A DNA stretch of 64,000 nucleotides from Rhodococcus rhodnii (GCA_000720375.1 JOAA01000007.1:310001-374000); one strand, 5' to 3'. Counted from the stretch's first letter, positions 8,796-18,234 are shown. Numbers and translations: made by a program. The notes: generated by a model from the sequence alone, not told the origin.

Positions 8796-11387
8796 ATGTA
8801 CGTCACGACAGCGCTACGGCTGGGGTCACTCGTGGTCGACATCTTCATCAACTACCGGAGTTCCGATGCGAGCTTCGGCGCGGCAGCCACCTTCGAATTG
8901 CTGACCGACTACTTCGACCGATCGACGATCTTCCTGGACAACCAGTCCATGAGTCCTGGATCGGTGTATCCCGACCAGATTCGCACGGCGTTGCAGGCCA
9001 TGCGTGTTCTTGTTGTGCTCATCGGTCCAAACTGGTTGACGGAAGTTGATGAAGGACAGCGGTTGATCCAGCGAGAGGAGGACTGGGTCCGCCGTGAAAT
9101 CAGGACGGCGATCGAGAGGGCTGTCCCGGTGATACCTGTCCTGCTCGACGGTGTGGCACTGCCAGCCGCGGATCTCCTCCCAGCGGACATCCGTTCCCTC
9201 GTGCACCGGCAAGTGGCCGAGATACGCCATCGCAGTCTCAGAGCCGACGTCGATCGGCTTGCGAATCACCTTGAAAGCTTGTTGCCGTCCACGTCTGCGC
9301 ACAGATCCGTCGGTCGTCGGCGCGCCGGCGGCGAAGTAACGGAGGTTGTGGAGTCCGAGCAGACGGTCGTGCCGCGAGAGCTACCGGCGAGCAACCACCA
9401 CTTCGTCGGACGAGAGGGGCAACTCGAACTGCTGGACTGCTGCTTGCGTACCAACGGTGGCCAGGTCCTGCCGATAGTGGTGGTAACCGGCACCGCCGGG
9501 ATCGGGAAGACCGCGCTGGCCGTACGGTGGGCACATCGTGCTGCGGCCGAGTTTCCTGACGGCCAGCTCTATGTCGATCTCCGCGGGTTCGGTCCCGGTG
9601 AACCGGTCACACCGATGGAGGCCCTGTCCGGTTTCCTTCGCGCCCTTGGGATGCAGCGACCGGAGGAACTGAACGGTCTCGCCGAGCGCTCAGCTCGGTT
9701 CCGGACGATGATGACCGATCGACGCATGATTGTTCTGCTGGACAACGCATACTCCGCGCAACAGGTCGAACCCCTGTTGCCGGGAGCAGGTCCCGCGGTG
9801 GTGCTCGTCACCAGCCGAAACTCGTTGCGCGAGTTGCACATCGGACACGCCACCACGCCTGTACAGCTCGAGCCGTTGTCATCGGACGCGGCAGCCAGAC
9901 TTCTTGCCGCCGATGTGGGTGACCGGGTGGCCCACGAGAAGGACGCGGCAGATCGACTGACGGCGCTGTGCGCGGGAATACCCCTCGCCCTTCGAATCGT
10001 CGCCGAGCGGCTGGCGTCTCGGCCGACCACATCCCTCACATCGCTTGCCAACGAGCTCGAAGACGAGCGGTCACGCCTCGCATCGCTGAGCGCACTGGAC
10101 CCACCTGCCAACGTCCGCGCGGTGTTCTCGTGGTCGTATCGACAACTCGACGAGTTCTTGGCGACCGTGTTCCGTGCCATCGGTCTGGGACCGCGGCGAG
10201 GTTTCGACGCCGACTCGATCGCAGCCGTCGCCGGATGCCCCGCCGCGCCGGTTGAGCGGGCGCTGATCGATCTGAGCCGGGTCCATCTGGTCACCGAACA
10301 GCCCGACGGCCGCTACAGCATGCATGACTTGTTACGCATCTACGCCGGCGAACTGGCACGTCGAGGCGAGGATCCGTCCCCCGGCGACGCCAGCCGCCGC
10401 CTGTTCGACTACTACCTGCACTCTGCGGAACGTGCTGACTTGATGCTCACCCCGCACCGGACGCGAATTCCCCTCGTCGGTGATCCGGAAGCCGGACGGG
10501 ACTTTCCCGACGCTGTGACCGCCCGCCAGTGGCTGGCCGCCGAGGAACCGAACCTGATTGCCCTGTCCCAGATGGACGACCGCCGGTTGGATGTGCGCCG
10601 TTGGCAACTGGCGTACGTCCTGCGTGACTACTTCTATCTGACCAAACAGCTGGACGGATGGATCGAGAGCCATGTCAACGCGCTCAACGCAGCATGCCGA
10701 AGCGGTGACACACGAGCAGAAGCACTCACCCGCAACAATCTCGGCATGGCCATGACCGCTGCTGGAAGACTCGATGAGGCGGTGCGTTTGTTCACAACCG
10801 CCAAGGAGATCTTCGAGCGGATCGGCGACGGGATGGGCACCAGCAACTCGGTGGCGAACATCGCCTCGGTCCTGCGGAGGCAGGGCGACTCCGCACTGGC
10901 GTTGACCTACCTGCGGGAGGCGCTCTCCTATTACCGCCAGGAGGGCGCATTGAGTCACATCGGGATAACCTTGCGCGGAATGGCTCACGCTCATCTACAG
11001 CTGGGTCAGTTGACCGAAGCCGTCCAGCACGCCCACGAGGCGGTGGACATCGCGACCTGGCTGTCGCATGACTTGGACATCGCGCAAGCCGACAACATTC
11101 TCGGCGCGGCCCACCGTCTCCTCGATGATCTCCCTCTTGCTGAGATCGCGTACCAACAGGCATTGGCTGCGGCGCGCAGATGTGAAAGCCGGTACGAGGA
11201 GGCCTGGAGCCTACGGGGCCTCGGCGCTGTCGCGCTGGCAACGCACCAGCCGGACAAGGCTCGCCAACACTGGTGTGCCGCATTGAGACTTTACCAATCT
11301 GTGGGCTCCACTCTGGCGAACGAGGTGTCAGAAGACCTCGCCCGACTCGCCCGGAGCAACGATGAATCCGATGGCGCTGCCGGCTGA
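8796..11387 (+). CDS. TIR-STAND (NB-ARC-like)-TPR protein
   Basis: This 863-residue protein opens with a TIR domain (about residues 13-150): VVDIFINYRSSDASFG, and later DWVRREIRTAIER, whose Glu aligns with the catalytic Glu of NAD-cleaving TIR enzymes. An NB-ARC-like STAND ATPase follows: FVGREGQLELLD, P-loop GTAGIGKTALAVRWAH near 232, Walker B-like MIVLLDNA near 313, and sensor-like VLVTSRN. A winged-helix region (YSMHDLLRIYAGELA) and C-terminal TPR repeats (about 600-860) complete it. This is the layout of bacterial NLR-like immune or signalling proteins. The start is uncertain: the ATG at 8796 lacks a good ribosome site, and the GTG at 8832 begins directly at the TIR domain. Confidence 0.87.
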   Translation: MYVTTALRLGSLVVDIFINYRSSDASFGAAATFELLTDYFDRSTIFLDNQSMSPGSVYPDQIRTALQAMRVLVVLIGPNWLTEVDEGQRLIQREEDWVRREIRTAIERAVPVIPVLLDGVALPAADLLPADIRSLVHRQVAEIRHRSLRADVDRLANHLESLLPSTSAHRSVGRRRAGGEVTEVVESEQTVVPRELPASNHHFVGREGQLELLDCCLRTNGGQVLPIVVVTGTAGIGKTALAVRWAHRAAAEFPDGQLYVDLRGFGPGEPVTPMEALSGFLRALGMQRPEELNGLAERSARFRTMMTDRRMIVLLDNAYSAQQVEPLLPGAGPAVVLVTSRNSLRELHIGHATTPVQLEPLSSDAAARLLAADVGDRVAHEKDAADRLTALCAGIPLALRIVAERLASRPTTSLTSLANELEDERSRLASLSALDPPANVRAVFSWSYRQLDEFLATVFRAIGLGPRRGFDADSIAAVAGCPAAPVERALIDLSRVHLVTEQPDGRYSMHDLLRIYAGELARRGEDPSPGDASRRLFDYYLHSAERADLMLTPHRTRIPLVGDPEAGRDFPDAVTARQWLAAEEPNLIALSQMDDRRLDVRRWQLAYVLRDYFYLTKQLDGWIESHVNALNAACRSGDTRAEALTRNNLGMAMTAAGRLDEAVRLFTTAKEIFERIGDGMGTSNSVANIASVLRRQGDSALALTYLREALSYYRQEGALSHIGITLRGMAHAHLQLGQLTEAVQHAHEAVDIATWLSHDLDIAQADNILGAAHRLLDDLPLAEIAYQQALAAARRCESRYEEAWSLRGLGAVALATHQPDKARQHWCAALRLYQSVGSTLANEVSEDLARLARSNDESDGAAG

Positions 11388-11425
11388 CCTTCGTGCGCAC
11401 CACGTGAGGCCGCCGGTATCGCCCG

Positions 11426-14107
11426 CTACCACTTGTGCTTGTGGTTGGCCCGGTGGGCCCGCCGCAGCATCCAGACTGGAGCCCAACGTGCGAAGGTCGT
11501 GGCGACGGTTGCCTGGCCGTAAAGGTCGTTGACACGTCCTGTCACTCGGGGAGCAGCCAGACGGACGCCGTCAAGCAGAGCGTTGGCGCGGCAATCGTTG
11601 TTGCGGAGCTTGAGAGCCATACCGAGTTCGAACTGCGTGCGCAGCGTTTCATGATGGTAGAGACCGAATGCGACGAGCTGTCCCGTATGGGCGCTTTCGA
11701 GGCAACCCGCGGCGGCGGCGAAGTCCGCGAGTTGGAAGTGTGCCATGCCCAATGTGTAGAGGCACCTCGAGACCAGCGGATGCCCCTCGTCGAGACGGCC
11801 GCGCAGGACCACGAGTAATGCGGTCGCGTAGGCTCGCGCGTCGGTCGCCTTGCCCTGGCTGATCAATGCCAGCCCAACCGCGACACGGGCGGTCAACACC
11901 TGGATGTTGCGGTCGCCCAGGTCTTGAGCCTGTTCTTCGGCCAACCTGCGAAAGGTGGTTTCCGCTGCTGACCACTTGCCGGCGTCCGGTTTGAACTCGA
12001 GAAAGTGGATCAGCAAGTGCGCGCTGGCCAGAACGAACTCTGCCTCGGCGGCTTGCGGGTGGTGTGACCGGTTGCGGCTGGCGTAATAGTCGACGACTTG
12101 GCTGGCGTTGGCTCTGGCCTGCTTCTGTTCGTCCGTCTGCATCTGGATGTTGGCCAGTTCCAGGCGCGCCGTGTTGGCGGTGTGGTCGGGCAGATCGCTC
12201 GCCTTGCTCACGAGCGCGACAAGGAAGTTCTTGTGCTCGTTCAGCGAGCCGCGCAGGCGCCTGCTGCGGATCCACTGCAGACGTACATCGAGATCTGCTC
12301 CTGTCGGGTGGTCGCAGAGCACGTCCGGAGTGGCCACGCGCTGCCAAGCGGCTTCGGCCTCGTCCAGGCGCCCCAAGGAATCCAACGAGGACGCGAGAAT
12401 CAGCGCGGCTGAGCGCTCCCCGTCGCCGCGTACCTGGTCGGCCAGTCGTGCCGCTTCAGCGTATTCACCTGCGTCGAAGTGTGCAGCGGCACCGTCCAGA
12501 AGTACGTCCGACCCGCCGGTGTCGATCACGCGGTCGAAGTACCGCGCTGCCAGACCCGGGCGGCCCGAATTCCTCAGGCGGAAGGCGACGTACCTGAGCA
12601 GTTCGCTGCCGATGTCGGCGGACAGTGTGCAACTGTCAGCCAAATGCCGGGCGTGCGGCAGGAATTCCTCGTCGTCGTAACCGAGCAGGACTTCCGCCGC
12701 GGTCGTGGTGAGGCGCGCATCGATGTCGAACTGGTGCAGGACAGCTTGCCGGACAACGGGATGCATCACCCATCGATGCTCGTCGCGGCTAGCGAGAAGC
12801 GCCTTCCCGAGCGCCGACATGCACGCGATAACGTCATCGTCAGTGACGCCCATACGCCGCATGACGTCACGGACAAACCGCACGGGCATCGGCTCGGCAG
12901 CGCCGATCGCGGACAATTTGAGCAACATCAGTTGCTTTTCGTCGTCCACACGCTGCAACCGATCAGTGAACACTCTGGCAACTCGGTCGATCGTGCTGGA
13001 GGTCCCGTCGAGCACACGGCCGACATGCTCCGCGAGGGAATCCAGCCCTCGGCGTTCGATGGCGGCCACAGCCAACTGGGCCACTGTCATCGGATGCCCC
13101 TGCACGCGGTTGACCAGAGCCTTGACCAGCTCCTCCTCGCCGTCCCTTGGTGGACGACACAGCGAGAACAACTGAACGCCCTCGTCTTCAGTGAGCCGCG
13201 GCAGCGGAACCCACTCGCCCACGCTCCTGAACGCCTGCTGCTGGGTTATCAGTACCGTATGCGATTCCTTGCCGGGAAAGATCATCTTCCGGACCACGGA
13301 CTCGTCGAGCTCGGCGGAGACGTTGTCGATGATCCACAGCACTCGGCCTTCCGGATTCACCTTGCCCGCTTTCGCCTCGTACGCTTCCAGTGCGCCGGTT
13401 GTCTCGTTGTGCAGGTCTATCCAAACCACCGAGTCGTAGGCGAATCCGAAATGCAGGACGTAGTCCTCGACGAGCTTGGTCTTGCCCGATCCAGACAGTC
13501 CAGTAAGGACAGCGGTATTGTTCGACGGCCATTGGGTCGTCCGGTACTGCCTGCGGTTCAACGCACTGTGCAACGCCCAGATGGCCGAGTAGCGCCGGAC
13601 TCGGGGCTCGTATCCTGACGAGCCGAAGTATGACTTCGGCAGAGCCTGGAAGTCGATGTCCTGGAACGTGCCTGTCAGCGTGGCGAGCATGTGCTGGATC
13701 CCGTCGATGATCTGGTTCAGCACGGCTTCGGATTTGTCGTCCTCGACGAACACCCTGTCCTGCAGTTCGACCGGTGCGATGTGGCCGCGGCCAGGGCCGG
13801 GATTGATCACGAGCAACCGGCTCGGGCCGCCCTCCTTGGCGCTCGCGACGAACGCCTGCGCCAGCTCGAATTGGCACGCGTGCCGCTCGGCGAACCGTGT
13901 GGAGTAGTAGACGAGACACATCGCGCTGTTGCGCAGAGCATGCTCGATGCTCGCGGTGATGCTGTCACTCGGGCGGTTCTCCGTACGATCGACAAATGCC
14001 GAAATACCGAGGCCGTCGAGTCGCTTCTTGATCTTTTCGATCTGATGTATGTCGTCACCTGAGTACGATATGAAGACGTTGTACAACTCGCCTCTTCCGT
14101 CGGCCAT
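11426..14107 (-). CDS. TIR-STAND-TPR protein
   Basis: This 893-residue protein has an N-terminal TIR domain (YNVFISYSGDD; CQFELAQAF, with the Glu in the usual catalytic position; about residues 8-140). A STAND ATPase comes next (P-loop LTGLSGSGKTKLVEDY near 202, Walker B-like VLWIIDNV near 256, sensor-like TVLITQQQ). A long helical TPR region fills residues 500-890. It differs in sequence and domain spacing from the convergent TIR protein at 8796, so the two are not a simple duplication. The ATG has no visible Shine-Dalgarno sequence, and the divergent Crp gene starts immediately upstream, so a leaderless transcript is possible. A role in phage defence or self/non-self signalling is inferred from architecture. 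Confidence 0.86.
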   Translation of the reverse strand: MADGRGELYNVFISYSGDDIHQIEKIKKRLDGLGISAFVDRTENRPSDSITASIEHALRNSAMCLVYYSTRFAERHACQFELAQAFVASAKEGGPSRLLVINPGPGRGHIAPVELQDRVFVEDDKSEAVLNQIIDGIQHMLATLTGTFQDIDFQALPKSYFGSSGYEPRVRRYSAIWALHSALNRRQYRTTQWPSNNTAVLTGLSGSGKTKLVEDYVLHFGFAYDSVVWIDLHNETTGALEAYEAKAGKVNPEGRVLWIIDNVSAELDESVVRKMIFPGKESHTVLITQQQAFRSVGEWVPLPRLTEDEGVQLFSLCRPPRDGEEELVKALVNRVQGHPMTVAQLAVAAIERRGLDSLAEHVGRVLDGTSSTIDRVARVFTDRLQRVDDEKQLMLLKLSAIGAAEPMPVRFVRDVMRRMGVTDDDVIACMSALGKALLASRDEHRWVMHPVVRQAVLHQFDIDARLTTTAAEVLLGYDDEEFLPHARHLADSCTLSADIGSELLRYVAFRLRNSGRPGLAARYFDRVIDTGGSDVLLDGAAAHFDAGEYAEAARLADQVRGDGERSAALILASSLDSLGRLDEAEAAWQRVATPDVLCDHPTGADLDVRLQWIRSRRLRGSLNEHKNFLVALVSKASDLPDHTANTARLELANIQMQTDEQKQARANASQVVDYYASRNRSHHPQAAEAEFVLASAHLLIHFLEFKPDAGKWSAAETTFRRLAEEQAQDLGDRNIQVLTARVAVGLALISQGKATDARAYATALLVVLRGRLDEGHPLVSRCLYTLGMAHFQLADFAAAAGCLESAHTGQLVAFGLYHHETLRTQFELGMALKLRNNDCRANALLDGVRLAAPRVTGRVNDLYGQATVATTFARWAPVWMLRRAHRANHKHKW

Positions 14108-14860
14108 GTGAACAAACGTAGTGTGCCACGCGACGTTTCTCTTCGAGTAGTCCGTCGACGAACGGCCAGATCAGTGACTGATGCGCAACTTACCTCATCG
14201 CCGACAGGCGAACATCGTGCCGACAGCTTCTGGAACCGTCTCACCGATGAGGAGCGCGCCGCACTGGTTGACGTGGGTAAATTGCGTCGGTTTCCGAAAG
14301 GTGCCACCGTTATGCGAGTCGCCGAGATCGGTACGTGGGTGGCCGTCCTCCGTTCGGGACGTGTGCGTGTGATCGGTTTCGACGGCGGCCGGATAATAGC
14401 GACGCGCGGCGAGGGTGACATCCTCGGCGAACAGGCACTTATAGACGGAAAGTTGCGTTCCGCGACCGTTCAGACCGACTCGCCCGTACGAGTGCTGGCC
14501 GTGGGCGTCAAAGAATTCGATCATGTTCTCGGCAGGCATCCGCGCGTCATGCGAGTCCTGTGCGCCGTGATGTCGGAGCGGCTGCGGCAGTCAGATCGCG
14601 CACTAGGCAGTCAGGGAGGTGACGCGCTCACGAAGGTCGTCCGGCTGCTGGTCAGCCGTGCCGAAGACCACGGAGTGCGGGTTGAGCAGGGCGTCAGCGT
14701 GAACATCGGCGCACAGGTGAACGTTGCCAGGTTTCTCGGTGTGTCACGTGAGTCTGTCGTGCGGACGTTGAAGGCGCTGCGTGACGACGGGATCATCTCA
14801 ACTCGTCGTGGTCTTGTGACGATTCGTGACCTTGACGCTTTGCGACGTCGTGTGGAGTAA
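14108..14860 (+). CDS. Crp/Fnr-family transcriptional regulator
   Basis: This protein of up to 250 residues has a cyclic-nucleotide-binding domain followed by a Crp-type winged helix. The phosphate-binding cassette reads GDILGEQALIDGKLRSATV, keeping the Gly-Glu and the Arg-Ser-Ala that contact cyclic nucleotide in Crp, so real ligand binding is plausible. The HTH is seen in VNVARFLGVSRESVVRTLKA. The GTG at 14108 abuts the divergent TIR gene, leaving no room for promoters. The in-frame GTG at 14174, just before the conserved region, is a strong alternative. Its position makes control of the adjacent TIR-STAND gene likely, but no operator was identified. Confidence 0.82.
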   Translation: MNKRSVPRDVSLRVVRRRTARSVTDAQLTSSPTGEHRADSFWNRLTDEERAALVDVGKLRRFPKGATVMRVAEIGTWVAVLRSGRVRVIGFDGGRIIATRGEGDILGEQALIDGKLRSATVQTDSPVRVLAVGVKEFDHVLGRHPRVMRVLCAVMSERLRQSDRALGSQGGDALTKVVRLLVSRAEDHGVRVEQGVSVNIGAQVNVARFLGVSRESVVRTLKALRDDGIISTRRGLVTIRDLDALRRRVE

Positions 14861-14989
14861 CAAACCTGCACGGTTCTGCCGCAGATGACGCATACGGAGC
14901 GCGCAACCTGAAGTGCGTGATGATGCACTTGTGCCGCAAGTTCGGCGCCGTTTCGCTGACCTGCGGTTTCACGAAATAGGGAGGGCGAG

Positions 14990-16000
14990 ATGTCGGACGA
15001 GCTGGCGAATTCCATTGTGCGAGCATTGTCGCAATACCTTGTTTGGAAGGCTGGCGCCGGCAGCGCCGCGTTCGACGCGAACCTGGAGAACCTGCACGGA
15101 TTACTCAGTGTGAAAATGTCGGACGCGTTTCAGGGCGAGTTGCTGGGGCGCTTCACCGACAACCCGACTTCGACGGTCGAGCAGCAAGCTCTCCGAGTGC
15201 ACTTGGCGGAAGAGATTCGCCGCGATCCGGAGTTCGGCCGGGAACTCGGCAGGGTACTGGCGGGCCAGATCGAGAGAGGTTCGAAAATGCCGGGCAAGAA
15301 AACGATGAAGCGAGGGTTCGCCATTCTGGGAGCGGCCGTCATCGTGACCGGCACCTTCATCATCGGACGTTCGACCGCGAACGTCGAGGCGGTGCCGACA
15401 CCCACGCCCGCGCCGGTCACGGTGACGTCGGTCGTGCAGGTTTCACCTACGGCGACGCCCGTGCCATCGCCGTCGTCGAGCAGTAGTGTGGTGGCGCCTC
15501 CACCAAGCGGATCTGGAGTTGTGCCCGGCACCCCTGGCGACGGCAGCAGCCTTCCGAAGGGCACCCCCGTGTTCGTCAAGGATCTGCCCAAGCCCAACAA
15601 CCAGTCGTACGCCGAGTTCGGCGATCATGACGTCCGGCTGACCCAGTATCAGAACTCACTGTGGCATCCGCTGAGCACGTGCAACGATGACCGGTACAAG
15701 GGCGAGCAGCAGTTCAACCTGAAGAACTTCAGCCGCATCGAGGTGCAGGCGGTGGGAACCGACCAGACGTCGGACCCGAGCCTGGTCGTCAAGTTCGAGA
15801 TCTTCATCAACAACGACAAAGTGAAGCCCATCGCGACGGTAGTGGCGAATCCCGGCGAGTCGAAGCAACTGGGCGCGGACCTCCCGCCGGACACCTTCGC
15901 GCTGACGTTGCGGTCGTCGCTGGTCACTGTCGACAAGTCCAAGTGCCGCTCGGGCAACGCGGTCTGGGGCACTCCGTTCGTCACAGCGGTTGGACGGTGA
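14990..16000 (+). CDS. Single-pass membrane protein, unknown ectodomain
   Basis: This 336-residue protein starts at an ATG with a strong GGGAGGGCGAG site. Residues 1-100 are helical and cytosolic (SIVRALSQYLVWKAGAGS, RRDPEFGRELGRVLAGQIER), of a kind I associate with small adaptor-like domains in actinobacterial signalling proteins. A membrane helix follows (FAILGAAVIVTGTFIIG, about 109-125), then a Pro/Thr/Ser-rich stalk (about 130-190). The last 130 residues form an extracellular, probably beta-sandwich domain with two cysteines (STCND, SKCRS). It follows the Crp gene by 129 bases on the same strand. It may be a membrane output or sensor of the cluster, but no function is known to me. Confidence 0.78.
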   Translation: MSDELANSIVRALSQYLVWKAGAGSAAFDANLENLHGLLSVKMSDAFQGELLGRFTDNPTSTVEQQALRVHLAEEIRRDPEFGRELGRVLAGQIERGSKMPGKKTMKRGFAILGAAVIVTGTFIIGRSTANVEAVPTPTPAPVTVTSVVQVSPTATPVPSPSSSSSVVAPPPSGSGVVPGTPGDGSSLPKGTPVFVKDLPKPNNQSYAEFGDHDVRLTQYQNSLWHPLSTCNDDRYKGEQQFNLKNFSRIEVQAVGTDQTSDPSLVVKFEIFINNDKVKPIATVVANPGESKQLGADLPPDTFALTLRSSLVTVDKSKCRSGNAVWGTPFVTAVGR

Positions 16001-16136
16001 CCTTCTCCGTCGTCTGTGGCCGAAGCCCCACGTCGAACACGAAGTCAGTTGGCTGCGCTGTTGTGGCCACGCGACAAGTCAACATTTGTCCAATCAGGAC
16101 AATCGGGTCCGGACGTGCCAGCCGCTGGGCGGCGGG

Positions 16137-16866
16137 CTAGAACGCCGCGTCTATCTGAACCTTGAAGTCCTGGTAGGCACTGACATCGTCCCAGGTCGGC
16201 AGACTGAAGGTCTTGGTCTGTCCCGGAGCGAGCTCGTTGACGACGCCACGTGCCGTACCCAGAATCCTGCGGTCCGTATCGTAGAACGTTGCCGTGAGCG
16301 ACATGGTCTTCTTGACTGTGCTGCCGTTGTACGCCTCGCCGTGCACGGTGTGGTCGGACGCGACGGTGAAGTTGTCCAGCACGATGCCATCTTCGTCGCC
16401 GTCATCATCGGTTACCGCGATTTTTGGCCCAGTCGGCCTTTGCCGTGATGTGTCACTTATGGCAACCGGTGGCGTGAGGTCCCCCTCCTCGAGCCAGTCG
16501 TTGCCGTCCATGTCCACCGGGCAGCCGATATCCTTGAGCCGCTGAGCCAGGAGCTTCCGAGGACCGGCATCGTTGGTCAGCCGCAACTTCGGCCGTGGCT
16601 TTTACGGGCTCGTTGAGGAAGTGCCTGATCAGGTACTGCAGGGTACGCACATTGCCCTCGTACTCGAACCGGAACTTCTCGCTGAGATCGGTGGGAAGCA
16701 ACAACAAACAGTCCGCGAACCAGGTGTCGTAGGCGTCGTTGAGTGCCTTCGCTGCCCGGGCTCCGGCGGCCCTGTCGTCAACCTGGACCTGTTGGGCCAG
16801 ACGGTCGAGGTCGGCAATCTGCTCGATGAGCCTTTCCAGCCTTGCCGCCTGAGCCTGCGCTTCCAC
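16137..16866 (-). pseudogene. FxLYD-like gene with apparent +1 frameshift
   Basis: Two overlapping frames read as one broken gene. The upstream frame (GTG at 16866) encodes a helical domain (ARLERLIEQIADLDRLAQQV; TLQYLIRHFLNEPVKATAEV), then turns into low-quality Arg/Gly-rich sequence up to 16453. The downstream frame, open from about 16586 to 16137, carries good coding sequence (KLLAQRLKDIGCPVDMDGND) and an FxLYD-like beta domain (GIVLDNFTVASDHTVHGEAY, TKTFSLPTWDDVSAYQDF). A TAA at about 16605 blocks the second frame further upstream, so the shift lies downstream of that point. A mutation, a sequencing error or programmed frameshifting are possible. The joined product would be about 240 residues. 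It converges on the membrane-protein gene at 14990. Confidence 0.6.
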
Positions 16867-17187
16867 GCCGGGCAGTTTAACGGCACCCGTTCCGTCGATC
16901 AGGCATCGACGGCCGCACTGGGCTGGCCCGATCCACCGGCGTGAGTACCCGTGAGTCTGCCGGCCGCTTGATCTTTCACTCCAACGAGTGCTTTGTAGCC
17001 ATGATCACCGTGCGGATCCGGTGTCAGCCCCCGCAGGTACTGCGGCCATGGTCCGCAGTGGATGGAATGTTTCGGCTTTGCATTAACGCTGCCCATTGGG
17101 GCTGGTGTTCGACGCATTGGGTAACGGGCCGGAAAATGATCACGACATGTGCAGGCACGGAGAACGGCATACCTTGGGGGAACGGAC
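16867..17187. other. Intergenic stretch without recognised gene
   Basis: About 320 bases separate the frameshifted gene and the Asp-box protein. Short open frames occur on both strands, but none has a ribosome site or family resemblance I can support. It presumably holds the divergent promoters of the two neighbouring genes. Confidence 0.5.
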
Positions 17188-18234
17188 GTGCGCACATTCG
17201 GATTGGTGATTATCTGTACCGCCGTTATGGTCAGTGGCGTTCCTGCCGTGGCGGCGTCGACGTCGTGGCGGGTTGTTCCAACCGCTACCGAGAACAGGTT
17301 GAGTACAGTTGATGTCGTCTCGGAGAAGGTTGTTTGGGCGGCTGGCGGTGGCCTTCTTGGATCTGTCGACGACGGCAACGTCGTGCGCACGTTCGATGGT
17401 GGTCGGACTTGGCGCGATGTGACTCCGTTCGGCGATGTCACGCAGCCTTATCGGGATGTCGAGGCGTTTGATCGGGACCATGCGGTCGCGTTGTCGAGCA
17501 AGGACGGATTGTCCCAGATCTATCGGACCGCGGATGGCGGGACGACCTGGCGCGTGGTGTTCAGCTCACCTCTTTTCTTTGATTGCATGGCTTTCTTCGA
17601 CCACAAGCGCGGGCTTGCGGTAGCCGATTCGGTTGACGGCAGATTCCCGGTCATGGCCACCAGCGACGGCGGTCGGACCTGGCTGCCGACTCCCGTCGAG
17701 TCGCAGCCCGTCGCGATGCCCGGCGAAGCGGCGCGAGCGACTGGAACCTGCCTGACCACGTTCGGCCGTCACGATGTCTGGTTCGGTACCTGGGATCCGG
17801 CCGACAACGGGCGGGTGTTGCATTCGGCCGACAGCGGCCGGACCTGGACCGCTTCCACCACGCAGTTACCCGGCGGCGACACCCACGAGGGCGTCAGCAC
17901 ATTGGCCTTTCGTGATCGCCGGACAGGCATCGCATCCGGTGGCACCGTGGCGACGAATGGTGATTCGGGCGCCGTGAATGTGACGGCGAACGGCGGCAAG
18001 TCGTGGACGTCCGCCAAACCGCCGGCCGGTGTCCGCATTGGCGTCGCATGGGTTCCTGACCGTCGTGAGACTGTCGTGGCTGTCGGCCGGACCGGTACCG
18101 ATATCAGCACGGACGGTGGCCGCACCTGGCGTCTCATCGACCACACTTCACTGTTCGCAGTGAACTGCGCACGTAACGGCCCGTGCTGGGCTGTTGGCCA
18201 AAGCGGCAAAGCGGCGAAACTGTGGATCCATTGA
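17188..18234 (+). CDS. Secreted Asp-box (BNR) beta-propeller protein
   Basis: This 348-residue protein has a Sec signal peptide (MRTFGLVIICTAVMVSGVPAVAAS). It also has repeated Asp-box turns of the form S-x-D-x-G-x-T-W: TFDGGRTW, TADGGTTW, TSDGGRTW, SADSGRTW, STDGGRTW. These mark a beta-propeller like those of sialidase-like, Ycf48/HCF136-like and sortilin-like proteins. No catalytic set of a sialidase is evident, so a binding or scaffolding role is safer than an enzyme call. The GTG at 17188 has a GGGGGAAC site at suitable distance; the frame is open further upstream, but the signal peptide begins here. Confidence 0.75.
   Translation: MRTFGLVIICTAVMVSGVPAVAASTSWRVVPTATENRLSTVDVVSEKVVWAAGGGLLGSVDDGNVVRTFDGGRTWRDVTPFGDVTQPYRDVEAFDRDHAVALSSKDGLSQIYRTADGGTTWRVVFSSPLFFDCMAFFDHKRGLAVADSVDGRFPVMATSDGGRTWLPTPVESQPVAMPGEAARATGTCLTTFGRHDVWFGTWDPADNGRVLHSADSGRTWTASTTQLPGGDTHEGVSTLAFRDRRTGIASGGTVATNGDSGAVNVTANGGKSWTSAKPPAGVRIGVAWVPDRRETVVAVGRTGTDISTDGGRTWRLIDHTSLFAVNCARNGPCWAVGQSGKAAKLWIH

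Noticed and set aside
16941..17312. Plus-strand open frame of 123 codons before the Asp-box gene
   Set aside because: No ribosome site or family resemblance, and it overlaps the signal peptide of the real gene in another frame.
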